Source: Rehmannia glutinosa (taxonomy: Eukaryota > Streptophyta > Magnoliopsida > Lamiales > Orobanchaceae). Taken from it: a stretch of 64,000 bases of DNA. The position numbers were made by a program, and so were the translations under genes. Shown here piece by piece: positions 22,301 to 34,991 of the stretch. Within the stretch, counting starts at the first letter, position 1. The number at the start of each line of letters is the position of its first letter. Under the pieces are notes generated by a model, which was not told where the DNA came from, ran no database searches, and worked only from the letters and a program-made list of their open reading frames with translations. The DNA lies in NCBI GenBank assembly GCA_016081115.2, contig CM071928.1:86066477-86130476 (forward strand), in the 5' to 3' direction.

Positions 22301-24754
22301 ATCAAATGCTCAACGGATAGTGGTTTAAGAATATGAATTATAATTTGTTGCACGTGTGCAATGTCCTAGGAGTGAATGTGTGTTTGTTCCTTTATAGTTC
22401 ATATCTGGAAGCATGTACAATATAGTTAACAATGCCAAGGATGGTTGAAATTTACCGATGATTCTCTTGCAAGTTGTGTAATTGTTGCCTCAGCATAGCA
22501 GCTTCACTTTGCCAATACTGTGAAGTAAAGTAACATCATTTGTTATTCACTCAAAATCTGAATAGTGTATAAATAGTCCAAAAGCCGAGAATTTATACCG
22601 GCCGATGAATTAAAACAATGCATATTTATATTTTTGCAGACAAAAATATGAATATCCATATGATATGATAGTGCAACGATTTTGTGACAAAAATTTATTC
22701 AAGATGGAAGGAGTTGCGTCATTGAATTCAAACTGACATTTATCTATAATCTCTAGCTGAATGTGCTCTCAAAGTGTATATTTTGTTGCAGGTACTTATG
22801 TGGTACCCAAATAATGTGCTTAATATCTTTCTCCCTGGTCTACAAGAAAGGAATGTAGGTAAGTTCAATTATCAACACTGCAGTCTCTTCTTGGTCTAAA
22901 ATCGTTGTGATTATGCTATCCAACATTTGGTAATTGTAGGGCTGGATGGGTTTCTGTTCACAATGAGGATACGGATTAAAAATATACATGATGAGGATAA
23001 TGATAACCATAAGAAGTTAGAAAACATTCAGTGGAATGTTTCTTTTTTGTTTAAATTCATTTGCTAGGGTTTCAAAATTAAGAGTAATGGATGGTTTTTT
23101 GTTCACGATGAGGATATTGGTTAAAAATATACACGATGAGGGACTCTTAAGAAGTTAGAAATCATTTAGCCTAAGTTAGAAATCTTATTTGCTACGCTAC
23201 AAAACGAGGAGTCTTAGTCTCTTAGACCTTTAAGGTTTTTAGCCTATGTTTTCTTCCTTTGGTCCAATTTTTACTATTATAGATATATAAATCATGTTTG
23301 ATTTACTCAGTCATTCGAAATATCACATTTTTATCTTTTCATATTTCACATAAAGTGCTTCCAACCCTTTATTCTCAATTATCAAACTCATATATTTATT
23401 TTTAATCCTATATTACACGGTACACCACTTAAACCCATCGGAACCACTCATACCTACAAAATTTTAGATTTTTGAAACATCATTTATTTTAAAAAGAACA
23501 TTTTTGAAAATAATATTGAGTTTTTATTTTAGTTTAGAATTTTAAAATATTTTAAATAAATTTATGTTTAAAACAAAGTGTATAGTTTTTTTAAACAATT
23601 TTCACAATTCTTGTTTTTGTAATTTTGGGATTTGAAAATAATTTCAATTATTTTAAACAAATCATCATATTTTATATATTTTATTTTTTAGATTTTAATT
23701 TTTTTGGACTTTTTTATATCTTTTTAATAAATTGAAATAATTTTAAAATTTTGTTATAATTTTTAAAATTGTTTGATAATTTTTCAGATTTTTTTCTTTT
23801 TTTAATTAATTTTCGGAAAAAATGCACTTTTGGTCCCGTAAGAATAGAGTTAACGGCCAGTTAACTTTTCCGTTAGTGTTGAGACTAAAATTGCAACTTT
23901 TGAATCATATGAAACTAATTGTGCTTAAAAATCATTTGGGACCAAAAATGCAAATTGTGGGACCAAAAGTGCAACTCCTTTAACTGTGGGACCAAAAGTG
24001 CAATTTTCTCAAACATAATCTTATTCAATGCCTATACATTCTTCATCAAAATTTCTATAACCAAACATATTTTTCATTTCTATACAAATTTCAAGAAAAA
24101 TTAAAAATTCAACCAATGGGATAGAAAATTAGATTTTTCATTAGGATCAAAACCATACACCCCCTTGGCTGTTTACATGGAGAATGAACCACTGGCACAA
24201 TATTTGGTTATAAAGTTTGTCCAAAAGCATCTTAATAGGCTTTTGGAGAATTAAAGTTCCACTTCAAAAATAATGAGACAATCAAGTACTAAACTACTAA
24301 TTAACTTTTTAAGTGATCAAAAATAGAAAACAACTCAGAATGTATAAATATTTCTACATATTGATTGGTAATTATATAAACCTATCATGGGAATGTTCAT
24401 AATCAAGGTCTGCATAAGGATCTCAACTTCTTGTTCTATCATTAATTGACGATTAGTGATTCTCTTAATTGTTTTTTTATTGTTCTTTATCAGCAGACTT
24501 TTACTTTCATTTCTTTTGATGAGAATTTAAAGGGTTTGTTGTACATTCAGGTCTGGAAGCTTACTGCTGTAACCTTATGAAAATCTTCAGATGATGCATG
24601 AACCAAATAGGTAAAATGTACGAAATCATCCATTTCTCCCTATTATACTTACTGGAATTTGGTGCTGAAGATTACCTTGATTTCAGAAGTCGAATTTGCT
24701 GACTTGTGATGCTCCTCTTTTGCTTTGTTGTGTCGTTCAATAACTGACCTCATA
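19314..24754 (-). CDS. MADS-box transcription factor, AGL17/ANR1 clade; exons 2-7
   Basis: Type II (MIKC) MADS-box gene, a nuclear DNA-binding regulator; AGL17-clade members act mainly in root and nitrate responses and in flowering. Exons fit consensus splice sites and classic MIKC lengths: exon 2 24676-24754 (79 bp, SVIERHNKAKEEHH), exon 3 22456-22517 (62 bp, YWQSEAAMLRQQLHNLQENH), exon 4 19902-20001 (100 bp, LMGEELSSLNVKDLQNIENQ then LEMSLRGVRMRK, K-box), exon 5 19775-19816 (42 bp, DQVLMDEIQELNRK), exon 6 19600-19682 (83 bp, NLIHQENLELYRK and RQENTDLYKK) and exon 7 19314-19472 (YGTRDATRED, ICLQLCQPQQ, stop). The I and K regions and the C-terminal LQL.QPQ motif are present. Exon 1, encoding the MADS domain, is not found up to the gap at 29036 or beyond it. 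Exon 6 is one base short of the expected 84, which puts a stop at its start. So this is either an assembly error or a damaged gene. Clade assignment is firm; function is inferred. Confidence 0.88.
21905..22375. repeat. Diverged tandem duplication in MADS intron 3
   Basis: Two units of about 235 bp begin at about 21905 and 22152. They share CATAACTAATTTTACAC, CACTTCTGTTTGTTG and GTGTGCAATGT, with many substitutions and small indels. The duplication lies inside the 2.45 kb intron between exons 3 and 4. Confidence 0.7.
22935..23170. repeat. Short direct repeat in MADS intron 2
   Basis: The words GATGAGGATA, GGTTAAAAATATACA(C/T)GATGAGG and AAGAAGTTAGAAA occur twice about 145 bp apart. The unit is unrecognised. 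Confidence 0.5.
23815..24009. mobile_element. Miniature inverted-repeat element in MADS intron 2
   Basis: The left end GGAAAAAATGCACTTTTGGTCC is mirrored by GGGACCAAAAGTGCAATTTTC at the right end. Internal copies of GGGACCAAAA(A/G)TGCAA are also present. The class is probably Mutator-like by its terminal sequence; no clear target duplication was identified. Confidence 0.5.
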
Positions 24755-27700
24755 CTGTAAAAAGCGGCATTAATGTCAGTTACGGTCCTTTTAAAATTTT
24801 CTGCAACTCAAATATGTGATGAATCACCCTAGTAGTTCCCAGAATATCTATTTATGATTGAGCAGTTTCAGCAGTTTAAACCCTAATAATTGTCTGGAGT
24901 AACATGGTTTGACTCGTCTATATCTGAAATCCAATATTGATTTCTTGGGTTGGGGTACTAGCTTGAGAAAAGTAAAATTGGTCACCTCATACTTGAGGAG
25001 TTCTCCTTAAATTATAAGCTAATTTGTAGATGCATATATGATGTTTCTTTTTTACGTATTGAGGACACTAATGGACAATTTCCTCCTCTCTAGTCTTAGA
25101 TATCTTTTATGTTCACATGATGCCTTCATTCAGTATAATGTTATAGCAGTCAAAGTCCTAGTCAAGTTTGGCTGTCACTCCGCGTCGTGGCTGAGGGGAA
25201 TGAATGTGGCTTGTACCGAATAAGACTATAGAAGACATTCACTAAATAAATAATTCTTGTAACTAGTTAAATTACTAGATTACATAGTCATTCAATAAGT
25301 AAGGATGTGTCCGGATATCTTACATATCCTATTTCTGAATTGTTGTTGAACTGTTAGTATGAAAGTAAAGTTATGAAATAGTAAACTTTTGATGATCATC
25401 CTACCAAGGTATATAAAATGAGTGTAAGAATGTTCTGCTCTTTACTTTGTCGTTTTGATTGTTTTGAGTTGGCTGGATAATTGCAGTGTGCAAGTTGTTT
25501 ATGATTAGCGCTTTAAAAATTATATGACGTGACAACAGTCCATGACATGCAAATTATGTTTGTTTTCAAAAACTTTGCAGGTGAAAGAAAGTTTAGTCTC
25601 AACAATGTATTTTGGTCGAAAGATAGGATCCCATTTGCTGCATATTCACTAAAGCTAAGGTAAGCATGGTATTTGAATTAACTGTTTGATAAGTATTGGT
25701 GGCCGACTTGAATATGCCTATTCTAGTGCTCACAAGCTAGAAATGCCAAATTTTAGAGTCTAAACGTACAAAACTGTTGTCCTGATATAAACCAGACTAA
25801 AATTATTCTAAAAAGGGATGATAATTATAAAGTGAAAAGTCCTAGAAGTTGATATTTAACTTAAATTGGATTGACAGCTTCTGCAGCATTAAACTTAAGC
25901 TTCACTAGTGGCTTGTGTGTTTTTTTTTCCTTTCACAATTTGCTTATTTTATTGTTTCTGTTAGCTAACAGTTGCATTTAGGGGCGCAAGCTAAGTGGAC
26001 AAAAACTCTGTTAGTAAGGAAACAAGGTAAGGTGTTAAGGACCTTTTGTTAATTAAGCATCTAATATGAAGCCACAGTGCCACACAATTTATCTTGAGTT
26101 ATGTGGAATGTCAGAAACCAAATCAGAGAGGGCATAAAGTGCATAGGGAGTTGACTTTAAAGTAAATTGTTTTAAAGAATATTTAGCTTTTCTTTTTGGT
26201 TCCTTCTGGACCTAAACTTTCTAACTTTTGATATAGCTCTTGAATCAGGTAAGTGGTTTTTATTTTCAGTTTTATTGGGATAAGGAATCTTCTATTATTG
26301 CATTTTTGTTTTTGCGGACAGTAAATCGTTTGTGAACCCTATACCTTGCGTGGCTTAGAGCATATTGAATCTTTTTTAACATGTTGTCAAACCAATGCTT
26401 GGTTGTTATACGTAAATCTGCCTAAATTTTAAGTAAGCTATTAAAAGGAAAACTAACTGCAATCAGCATAAAAGGAAAGAAGAAAGTTATCATAGGATGC
26501 TACTGAAGTCTTTAGCTATACACGGCTTATATTCCGTAGTTATATAATTTATGAAAATATCTGCAGAATGCATCACACAAAATGTTATCTTGCAGAACTC
26601 TGGTATGAAGGTTGTTCTAATTAATTTGCTGAAGGTTACAGAGGTTTCCTTTCATGGATTTGCAGAAGATAATGGAAATTTGTAAAGATGATTGGGTAGG
26701 AACACAGGTATAACTAATTTTTGATTGCAAATCTGTTAATTAACTAATTTTGCCTAAACATTAATAATGTAACAATAATCTGGTTATATTTACGTGTTAT
26801 CATGCATTTATGTGAAAGACCGTGGGATTGAAGATTCAATTTAACATTCAAGTAGCATTAATATTATTAATATTACGGTATATTATATATGTTGCTTGGA
26901 AACCATATTACAAATCATGGAACCCTTGATATTCGCTCCTAGAGTCGTACATCATATACATTTTTGCTAAATCCTTTGTTGGATTATATGCATTAGGCAC
27001 TTCACCATTGAGTCAATAAGAGTCAGCCTAGTTAGTTCCATCATAATTGTTTCCAGGTATTGCAAAGTTTAATCCCTCTTGAATACATAGAAGGCTAAAT
27101 CTCATCCTTCAATATTATTTTCTTTTATTAAGATTTGATGAAACAGCTGCCAGTTGTGATGTGAAGAGAGCTTCATGATGAACTAGATTGGATTGCTTGC
27201 TTGATGCAAGAAGTGTTAGGTTCGCTTACCACACGGGTTTTTTGCATAGCGGAATTTAAAAGTTTAAATCTAATAAAACGATGCTTTTATCATAATAAAC
27301 ACTAAATCCGTTTGTTCACGTAACGATTAACAATCGGAATTTTCATTGCCATACAATTAAAATAGATTTTGATTCTAAATAATAGAAGGAAATTAGCCTC
27401 GACAAAATTAGCCTCGACAAATCGCTTCCTTTTCGCGAAGATGGAGAGGGAGTCAATTTCGATTATGTGGCTATCACCAAAAACGTGTATGTTTCGCAAT
27501 AGGGATTCAAATGCATCCCCTCTAATATTCATCTTTTGTTTATGACACTCGAATAAATTTTTCATTTAGTAAGAGAGTTTATTCCATACGGATTGATTCT
27601 AGGAATAGAATTTTTAATCCAACAATCAACTAGTGATTGATTATTGTAGAAAATAATTATTATCTACCAAGTATTCTTTTTCAGCGAAATATCTTTCTAC

Positions 27701-29035
27701 ACAGTAGAGAGGATAAAATGAAAGGTTAAATATATATATATATATAATTGATATATATTGAAGAGAGGGATAAAAATGAAGTGGACTATTTTGAATAATA
27801 AAGATTATCAAAGACTTATTTTTGTCACTATGCCGATCACATGGAGGTTCAAATCTCACAAATAATAAAAATAATTTTGAGGGAGAGGGGCACAATTCTT
27901 ATTTTTGTAGTGGCATCCACTAAATTGCAATTAGTGGTGATAATGGTTAACCCATCAAATCAATACACTCTTTATGAATTGGCAAATTATTCGGTTCATC
28001 ATTTTTAAGGGATAGCAGAAGTGAGAACAAAGTAAAACTCTCATTTTTCTTAACCTTTCATTTTATCCTCTACTACGAGAAAAATATTTTCTATTGATTA
28101 ATTATTATCTACCAAGTTTTTCTTTTCTAGGATGAGTGTGACTTGTTAGAATTGATTCTAATTTTGTACAACAATCAACTAGGCATTGAAGATTTTATTA
28201 TTAGAATCAACTGGGTACATGGAATAAACTCACTAGTGAAGAATTTGTTCCTGTGTAAAAAAGGTAGACTCAATTAGAGGGGAGACATTTGAATCTGTGT
28301 TAGCAGCATACGGTGTTTTTGGTGATAGCCAAGAGCATAACTTGAATTGATTCCCTCTCCATCTTTGTTAAAAGGAAACGATTCTTCGAGTAATTTTCTT
28401 TTTTATTTACTGAATCAAAATTTGTTTTGAATTACATGATAATGAAAATGCGATCGTTAGAATCGCCACGTGAACCAACAATTTAGTGTTTATTATGATA
28501 GATGCCTGTTTTAGTTAGATTAAAAATTTAAATTCCGTGCAAAAACCCCGTAATGTGAAGGCTAATGCTAATCTAACAAGAAGTTCTTTGATCAACACTA
28601 ATACAGTTGTATGTAATAAGAGAAGGGGAAGAGAAGAGGGAACGAAGGTTATTAGACAAAGTACTATGTTCTGTGTCGAGTATTGAATATCAAAGTATCC
28701 CAAACTTTTGTCTAGAAAGTATGTTAACTATTATGCAGTATTTATGAGGATTGATGTATACAAAAGTAGTAGTGAGGTTCATTATAAGTAGACAATCATC
28801 TCGCTTAACTGAGATTTATGCAGACATAATTTTTTAGATTCTCTTCTCAATGATATTAAACAACTGGAAAGAATATTTTGCCTTGGATGTAATCATTTCA
28901 TTATTGCTTCAAATACAAGAGTAATATATGTATAAGATATTAGCAACTGAACTGTATGGTCTTCTATATATTCATTAGCACGTTAGATTAAGGAGCGTTT
29001 GTCTTGTTACATATTTAATAGCAATACGTAACTTC
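24755..29035 (-). other. Upstream of MADS exon 2: intron 1, no MADS-domain exon seen
   Basis: Exon 2 begins after an acceptor (TTTTTACAG) at 24755, so this DNA should be intron 1. I read the minus strand to the gap and saw no sequence able to encode the MADS domain. The region holds a palindromic insertion (27214-28578) and several plus-strand segments with exon-like borders (25581-25660, 26670-26706). Confidence 0.55.
27214..28578. mobile_element. Palindromic LTR-like insertion with 5-bp target duplication
   Basis: The sequence starts TGTTAGGTTCGC and ends CTAACA, and it is flanked on both sides by AGAAG (27209-27213 and 28579-28583). The two halves are diverged inverted copies of each other. 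On both arms, read inward, one finds GGGTTTTTTGCA or GGGGTTTTTGCA, ATCATAATAAACACTAAAT, AAGATGGAGAGGGA, GGCTATCACCAAAAAC, TAGATAATAAT-type words and AGGATAAAATGAAAGGTTAA. The centre is near 27927 (CCACTAAATTGCAATTAGTGG). The outward ends look like the 5' (U3) end of a Copia LTR, so this resembles two LTRs joined tail to tail. A genuine long-arm fold-back DNA element is the alternative. Confidence 0.7.
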
Positions 29036-29135
29036 NNNNNNNNNNNNNNNNNNNNNNNNNNNNNNNNNNNNNNNNNNNNNNNNNNNNNNNNNNNNNNNNN
29101 NNNNNNNNNNNNNNNNNNNNNNNNNNNNNNNNNNN
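29036..29135. other. Scaffold gap of 100 N
   Basis: Exactly 100 undetermined bases. A round 100 usually marks a join of unknown true size, so the missing MADS exon 1 could lie here. Confidence 0.95.
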
Positions 29136-29310
29136 ATAAAAGTTTTTGCCTCTTTAAAAAGAAAAATAAAATAAAAATAAAACTGTTAAAATATTTGTGG
29201 GGCATTGGGATCACTACATTGAACAAAACCCTAGGTAGAATCTGAGCCACATGTATGAGCCTAAAACAACAATAATAAATAATATAGTTTAAACTTCATT
29301 AGAAAAGGAT

Positions 29311-30347
29311 TAGGGATGGCGGGGGGCTGAATCCCCATTCCCTCATGGGAACCGCCCGAATGGGGCGGGATTCCCGAATTTTTTTCCCGTGACGGGGATG
29401 GGAAAATTTTTATCCCGTTGGCGGGACGGGGGCGGACGGGGATTGTGTTCCCGCCCCGTGGGGATCCCCGCCCGTTCCCCGTGGAGACCCGCGAATATGC
29501 TATTACAATAATACCTTTAATAAAATATATTACAAATATATTAAATTATGTATACTTTAAATGGTAAAACCTAGGCTTTTTTTTTCTCTTCATCTGACTC
29601 ACATCTCACAAGCGCCGCTCCATCTTCTACTCCCCACATCTCTAATCTCTCCCCGCTCACCTCTAAGCTCGAACGAAGAAATTTCGGATTTCACAGACAT
29701 GTGAAGAAATAATAGCAAAGAAAAGAGACCTTCTCTGAAGGCTTGAAGATTCCCAACTCCAAATCTAATGTTATTGCCGAAATCAAAAGCATTTTTTTAT
29801 AATTTTATTTCCAACATTAGCAAGTGTTTGCTTGGAAATGTATATTTGTATGGAAATTGATTTGGTTTCAACACTCAATGTTGACTAGATTTGTTATGCC
29901 CTTATTCATTCTCTGTTTTTTTTTTTTTTGAGTACTGCTCTTGTTTTTGTTATATTAATTATTTTTTATTTCTTATTCTGTATGCTCAAAAAGTATAATA
30001 GTATTATGCATTTGTGCTCATGTTTTTTTGTAATTCTCATAAGCATTTGCACTTCTTATGTTGTTTTTATTAGATCTATTATTTATGATTTCTCATTCAT
30101 TTATTTCTTTTAAAGAAAGTGTTTTGTTACTTTTGTTTATAATTTACGTATTTTTAAATATTTATAATGATTGAAAATGCTAAAAAATATTATTTTTTCT
30201 TAAAAGAAAAATTTCAAATCGGGGGCGGGGATCCCCGCGGGATGGGTAACCTCAGGATGGGGATGGGGAACATTTTTCCCCGCTTGTCTCACGGGCACGG
30301 ACGGGGATGGGGATTGGTCCGCCCCGCCTCGCCGCCTGACATCCCTA
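29311..30347. mobile_element. Non-autonomous hAT-type element, GC-rich ends
   Basis: The terminal inverted repeats are TAGGGATGGC (left) and, on the other strand, TAGGGATGTC (right). They are followed by long GC-rich subterminal regions packed with GGGGATCCCCGC, CGGGGATGGGG and similar words. The interior is AT-rich with a short leader-like CT-rich stretch (about 29580-29660). The flanking 8 bp are AAAAGGAT (29303-29310) and AAAGGGAT (30348-30355), one mismatch, consistent with the hAT 8-bp target duplication. No transposase is encoded. Confidence 0.75.
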
Positions 30348-30826
30348 AAAGGGATTAGAGAAAATTAAGGAAAAACTTGTGGGATGTGGCCATGTGGGCG
30401 GCGGGGTCTACCTCTAATCTATACCTAGTATAGGAATTAAGTGGATGAGATCTTATTTCGTGACGGTTTTATCTACGATTTTATCGCACGATGATTGTCA
30501 TGTGTAAAAATTAATTATTATATTAAAATACCATAATTTAGGCTTTTATGCTCCAAAATTAAATATGGTAACTTTTATACACATGACATTTATCCGTATG
30601 GGCAAAGATAAGAAGATAAAACACCATCCTCAAATAGAGGATCCTATCCGAGAATTAGGAGCCTTTTAAAGTTTTACTATTAGTCAAACATTTAAGGCAA
30701 TAATATATACTTAGATCAATAAATCTTGTGATCAGGACCACATGTAATTTGTAAGGTTACTGGATGGAACATTATCCATTTCAAGATTAAGCATGTTTAA
30801 AGAATTTGTGGAAATTAATGCACAGT

Positions 30827-30847
30827 ATGTGTGTGTGTGTGTGTGTA
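30827..30847. repeat. (GT)n microsatellite
   Basis: About ten GT repeats in AT-rich noncoding DNA. The surrounding stretch 30356-31069 shows no gene. Confidence 0.9.
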
Positions 30848-31069
30848 AGTGACAGTATCATAATTGGCCATAATTAGATGTATGATAATGATCATAAGAG
30901 TTTATTCGATACGTAGCAATAATAACTCTCTTTAAATATTTAATATAAGTTTCCTAAAAAAAATAAGTTGCACTAATAACAATTAGAGGCAATGCACATT
31001 GTGACAAATTCATAATATTTAATAAAGTTATTGTGTTATATTAACTTCTATAGCGATCATATGTATGTC

Positions 31070-31942
31070 TATGGATGACAATGGTCCGAATCGAACCCAA
31101 ACTCATTTTATTTGAAGCGTTTAATTTAACAAAGTAAATGAGTCTAGATTGGTCGTTGGGCTTAGAGTTCTTGAACCGTCCGACCGACTCATCCCAACCC
31201 TTTTATATTTTTTCTAAATAAATATACATATATTCTTATTAATATTTACTTAGAAAAACATATTTTAAAAAGATTAATATTATTGTGAAAAAATCATAAT
31301 CTTTAATATCTTTTAGATTGTAAAACGAGTCTAGAAAACCAATGCATCTTAGGAAAAAACAAACATATTAACTATTTTATTAAAATACCAAATATAATCT
31401 TAATTAATCATAAATACGCTGAAACAAAACAAATTTAGACATTAACATTAGTTGGATTAGGGTCGTCGTTAAATCGTCGTGTCGTCGTTATCGGGCGTCT
31501 GATGACGTCACAACACGATAAGCCCCAACACGAATACGACATAATAAGCTTAATTGGACTGGCCTGGAATTTAAACACGCCCATTAAAAACACGAAAACA
31601 TGGTACTCCATTACGATAAACACGATAAGCAAAATTATCAAGTTTATTTAAGCAAGCATGTTAGGCCCATTAAGCCCGTTAACTAATAATATTTATGATT
31701 TTTTTATATTATTTATATTTTATACTTAAAACATATATTCTAATTACAAATAGTTAATTATTAGTAAATTTTACTATATAAATAATTAGCAATCATTAAT
31801 TGAAAAAATATTGTCTCTTATCGTGCCTTATCGTGTACTTTCGATAATGGTCCGAACTGATAAGTCTCAAAACCAACCCTATAATTTTGTGTTGTGTTAG
31901 GTATCGTCCATCAATCGTATCGTTTCTCGATTGTCACCCCTA
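31070..31942. mobile_element. Probable degenerate hAT-type miniature element
   Basis: The left end TATGGATGACAATGGTCCGAA and the reversed right end TAGGGGTGACAATCGAGAAACG look like a decayed inverted pair. Subterminal words such as CACGATAA and ATCGTGT repeat inside. No matching 8-bp target duplication is visible, so boundaries are uncertain. Confidence 0.4.
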
Positions 31943-32361
31943 AATTGGATATTGATATTTAAGGGTAATTTAGGAAAAAAATCTCATTAGCCTTGAAAAT
32001 GTTAAAACATCAATTTTTTTCTGTAAAAAAGCTGTCTCAGATCGACATTTATTTTGAATATGAGAGACTATATGATATGTCCTGATTTAGGTGTGTATCC
32101 TACAAACTCTTTAACGAGTGAAGTATCCAATCAAAACAAAGTCAAACCATTATCACTCTATAATGTTACCCCATGTATGTCAGTATGTACCAAATTATCT
32201 AACAGTGGATGTTTATACATCATTTTTGTCACTGGCAAATTAAAATTTTCAGAATTAATATTATAATAATATAAAAATAGTTTCACTTAACGCAGATCAG
32301 AAGTAGCGGCTTATCATTTATAGGCTCCATTTGGTTGGGGTTTATCATTTATGGGTGGAAT

Positions 32362-33669
32362 TAGGGGTGTGCGACCGGAGATCACCGAACTCGAACCGAT
32401 ATTCGAACCGAAAATATCCGTTGACTTTTTAACTTTCCCCGAACCATCCCAAATATTTTCATGGTACGATTCTAGAGATTTTTCAAATATCCTGCATCAA
32501 ACCATACCGAACTGTACCAAACCGAATATCCGAAACTAGATCCGATTTTAAAATAATGTTTATATATGCATGTATAATATTTTTTCTTATTTATATTTTA
32601 ATATTGAATTAACTAAACATTCCTTTAAAATTCAATACTATATAATATTAAAATTTGGCATATTTTATCAATATATAAAATAAAAATTGAATATATATTT
32701 AATTCACTAATAGTTACGTCATATTAATTTATTTAAATGAACCCAATAAATGAAATTATAAAATCATATTTGATTTGTAGAAAATATTTAAATTTGATGA
32801 TATTTTACTTATTAAGATCATAACTAGACTCATCCTCTAATCAAGAAAATTAATTGAATTAAAATTAATTAAATGATTAGTACATTGCACATAAATTAGA
32901 GTAATCGCCTAACCAAGAAACTAAGACATTGAGACTACAAATTTTTGTTTCATATTAGTTTATCAAAGTTATTAGTCAATTATATTTTTCCTAAGTCAAG
33001 AACACATGACAATACCAAGATTATAGAATATTATTGTGTAATAGATGCTACTAAATTTGTCATTCGTTGAGTCTTGAGATTCTACATTTTTACTACTAAC
33101 ACAAATGACATGATATCTTAAACATATTATGTTAAAATCTAAAAAGAAAAATCAGCAATTTTAACTATAAATTAGATAAAATCGAATTATAAGTTAAATT
33201 GATATTAAACTAATATGTAGTATAGTCTATATCATGAAAGAAAGATTTAGAATTACAATATTAAAAATTTAGCACTTAAATATAAATTAAAGAAATTTTA
33301 TGTATAAATTAAATATAAAATTTTAAAATGTGAAACTCGTATAGTACTAATAGTTTTAGTATGCATATTCGAAATTGCATTAAGAAAAAAGATTGAAAGT
33401 ATAAATGTTTAATGATTTTTACACTATTTTTTCTTTTCACATTTTTGTGTGTTTATTTGTGAAATATTTGAATCTCCATTTCTCCGAACCGCTCATACTG
33501 TCCCATTAAAACCGAATCTCCGTCATGAATCGTACTCAAACTTTCGGGCGAAGATTTTTTTCTATGGTTCGATTCGAGATTTAATTTTGGTTCTTGTCCT
33601 CGAACTCACTAAATCTCGAGATGGTTCTCGAGATTTCTAAATCTCCGAACCGGATTGATGCACACCCCA
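32362..33669. mobile_element. Non-autonomous hAT-type element (1.3 kb)
   Basis: The left end is TAGGGGTGTGCG; the right end, on the other strand, is TGGGGTGTGCATC. The flanking 8-mers GGTGGAAT (32354-32361) and GGTGGGAT (33670-33677) differ by one base. Both subterminal regions are dense in CGAACCG, TCCGAACC and CCGAA words, probable transposase-binding repeats. The interior is AT-rich and noncoding. It sits inside another repeat whose left side contains CTCCATTTGGTTGG. Confidence 0.75.
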
Positions 33670-33677
33670 GGTGGGAT

Positions 33678-34991
33678 ATCACACATTTTCTTATTATTTC
33701 ATTTCTATTATTTTGTTTGGTTCACGCATGAGAGACCTTTGAAATGAGCGTGACCCGGTTTTTTATCATCCCCTTTAGTTATTAGGTATCTCACCCGCTA
33801 GGTGAGATGTATAATCCAACTCATTTTATTAATTTTGAAAATTACTTAATTACCCTTAGGTGTCCAAAAGCAAAAGCTAAAGTATGACATATGGTAATAT
33901 TGGAAAATCAATGGAAAGTGAAGGGCACAAAAATATTATAGATGAATTTGGACATTTATTATATAATTCAACCTAACAACGAATTAATAAACTCATATAT
34001 ATCTCATAGCCTAATCCTTTAAATAAACAATATATTAAACATTAATATATCAATTGGATGAGGCCTGCGTACTAGCCTAAAAAAAACACAAATATACAAG
34101 ATAACTAAAATGGCCATGAGATTGTCCTTGAAAATTCATTTGATGCTTAAATCAAAAGATATGCATGAGAAAATAATCTAAAACTTAAAGAAATTAAGTA
34201 CATACATTTTAATTAATTAGTAATGATTAAAAATAGATTAATTATACAATGGATTGTGGACCTCGTAGGCTTCTTCGTAATGAGTTGAGCTCAAGGATAT
34301 GATACATAATAAGTTGAGCCTCATGTACCTCTTTTGAGGACTTGACTCAATTAATTACTTTTATGGGATAATAATCATTTAAACTGAATTAAATAAATAA
34401 AAATCATTTTAAAAAAATACAATTAAATTGTAAAACTTAATTAGCTGCGAATATTCTATGTTTAGCTATTCAATTGGGTATCATCGAGTAACTTGTTTAG
34501 CACATGAAAAAGTTGTAAATATATATCACAGTTTCTTTTATGCTTCAGAATGTAATAATGGAATCTCCTCAATATGCGCGAACTTGAGAGACCAAATTCT
34601 GCAAATCCACTTTGACCTAACAGTTCGTGAAGTTTATTAAATTAAGTATCTATAGAAATCTTCTTCTTCTTCAAAAAAAAAAAAAAAAAAATATATATAT
34701 ATAGATTAATTCATATTGTTTTACATGAACAACAATTGTATAACAAAAACAGAGAACGTGGAAAAATTCCATGCAGACCGCCAGGGACGTCGGTCTAGAA
34801 ATTTTTCATTAAGGGAACCAAAATATAAGGCAAAAATTTATGTAAGACGGTTATATTACGCGATAGAAAACATGTAATATGTTTATGTGTAAAAAGTAGT
34901 ACGTTTCGGTACAAACTAATACTTATGTTCTAAATATACTTTTTAATTTTTCAGGCAATATATAATTTTTTACATTAATAATATTGCTTTT
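33678..34991. other. AT-rich DNA, no gene seen
   Basis: No coding or RNA gene recognised. A poly(A) run passes into (TA)n at about 34673-34705, possibly a retroposon tail. Confidence 0.45.

Noticed and set aside
28975..29250. Open frame spanning the gap
   Set aside because: A third of it is undetermined N bases and the flanks show no protein-like pattern.
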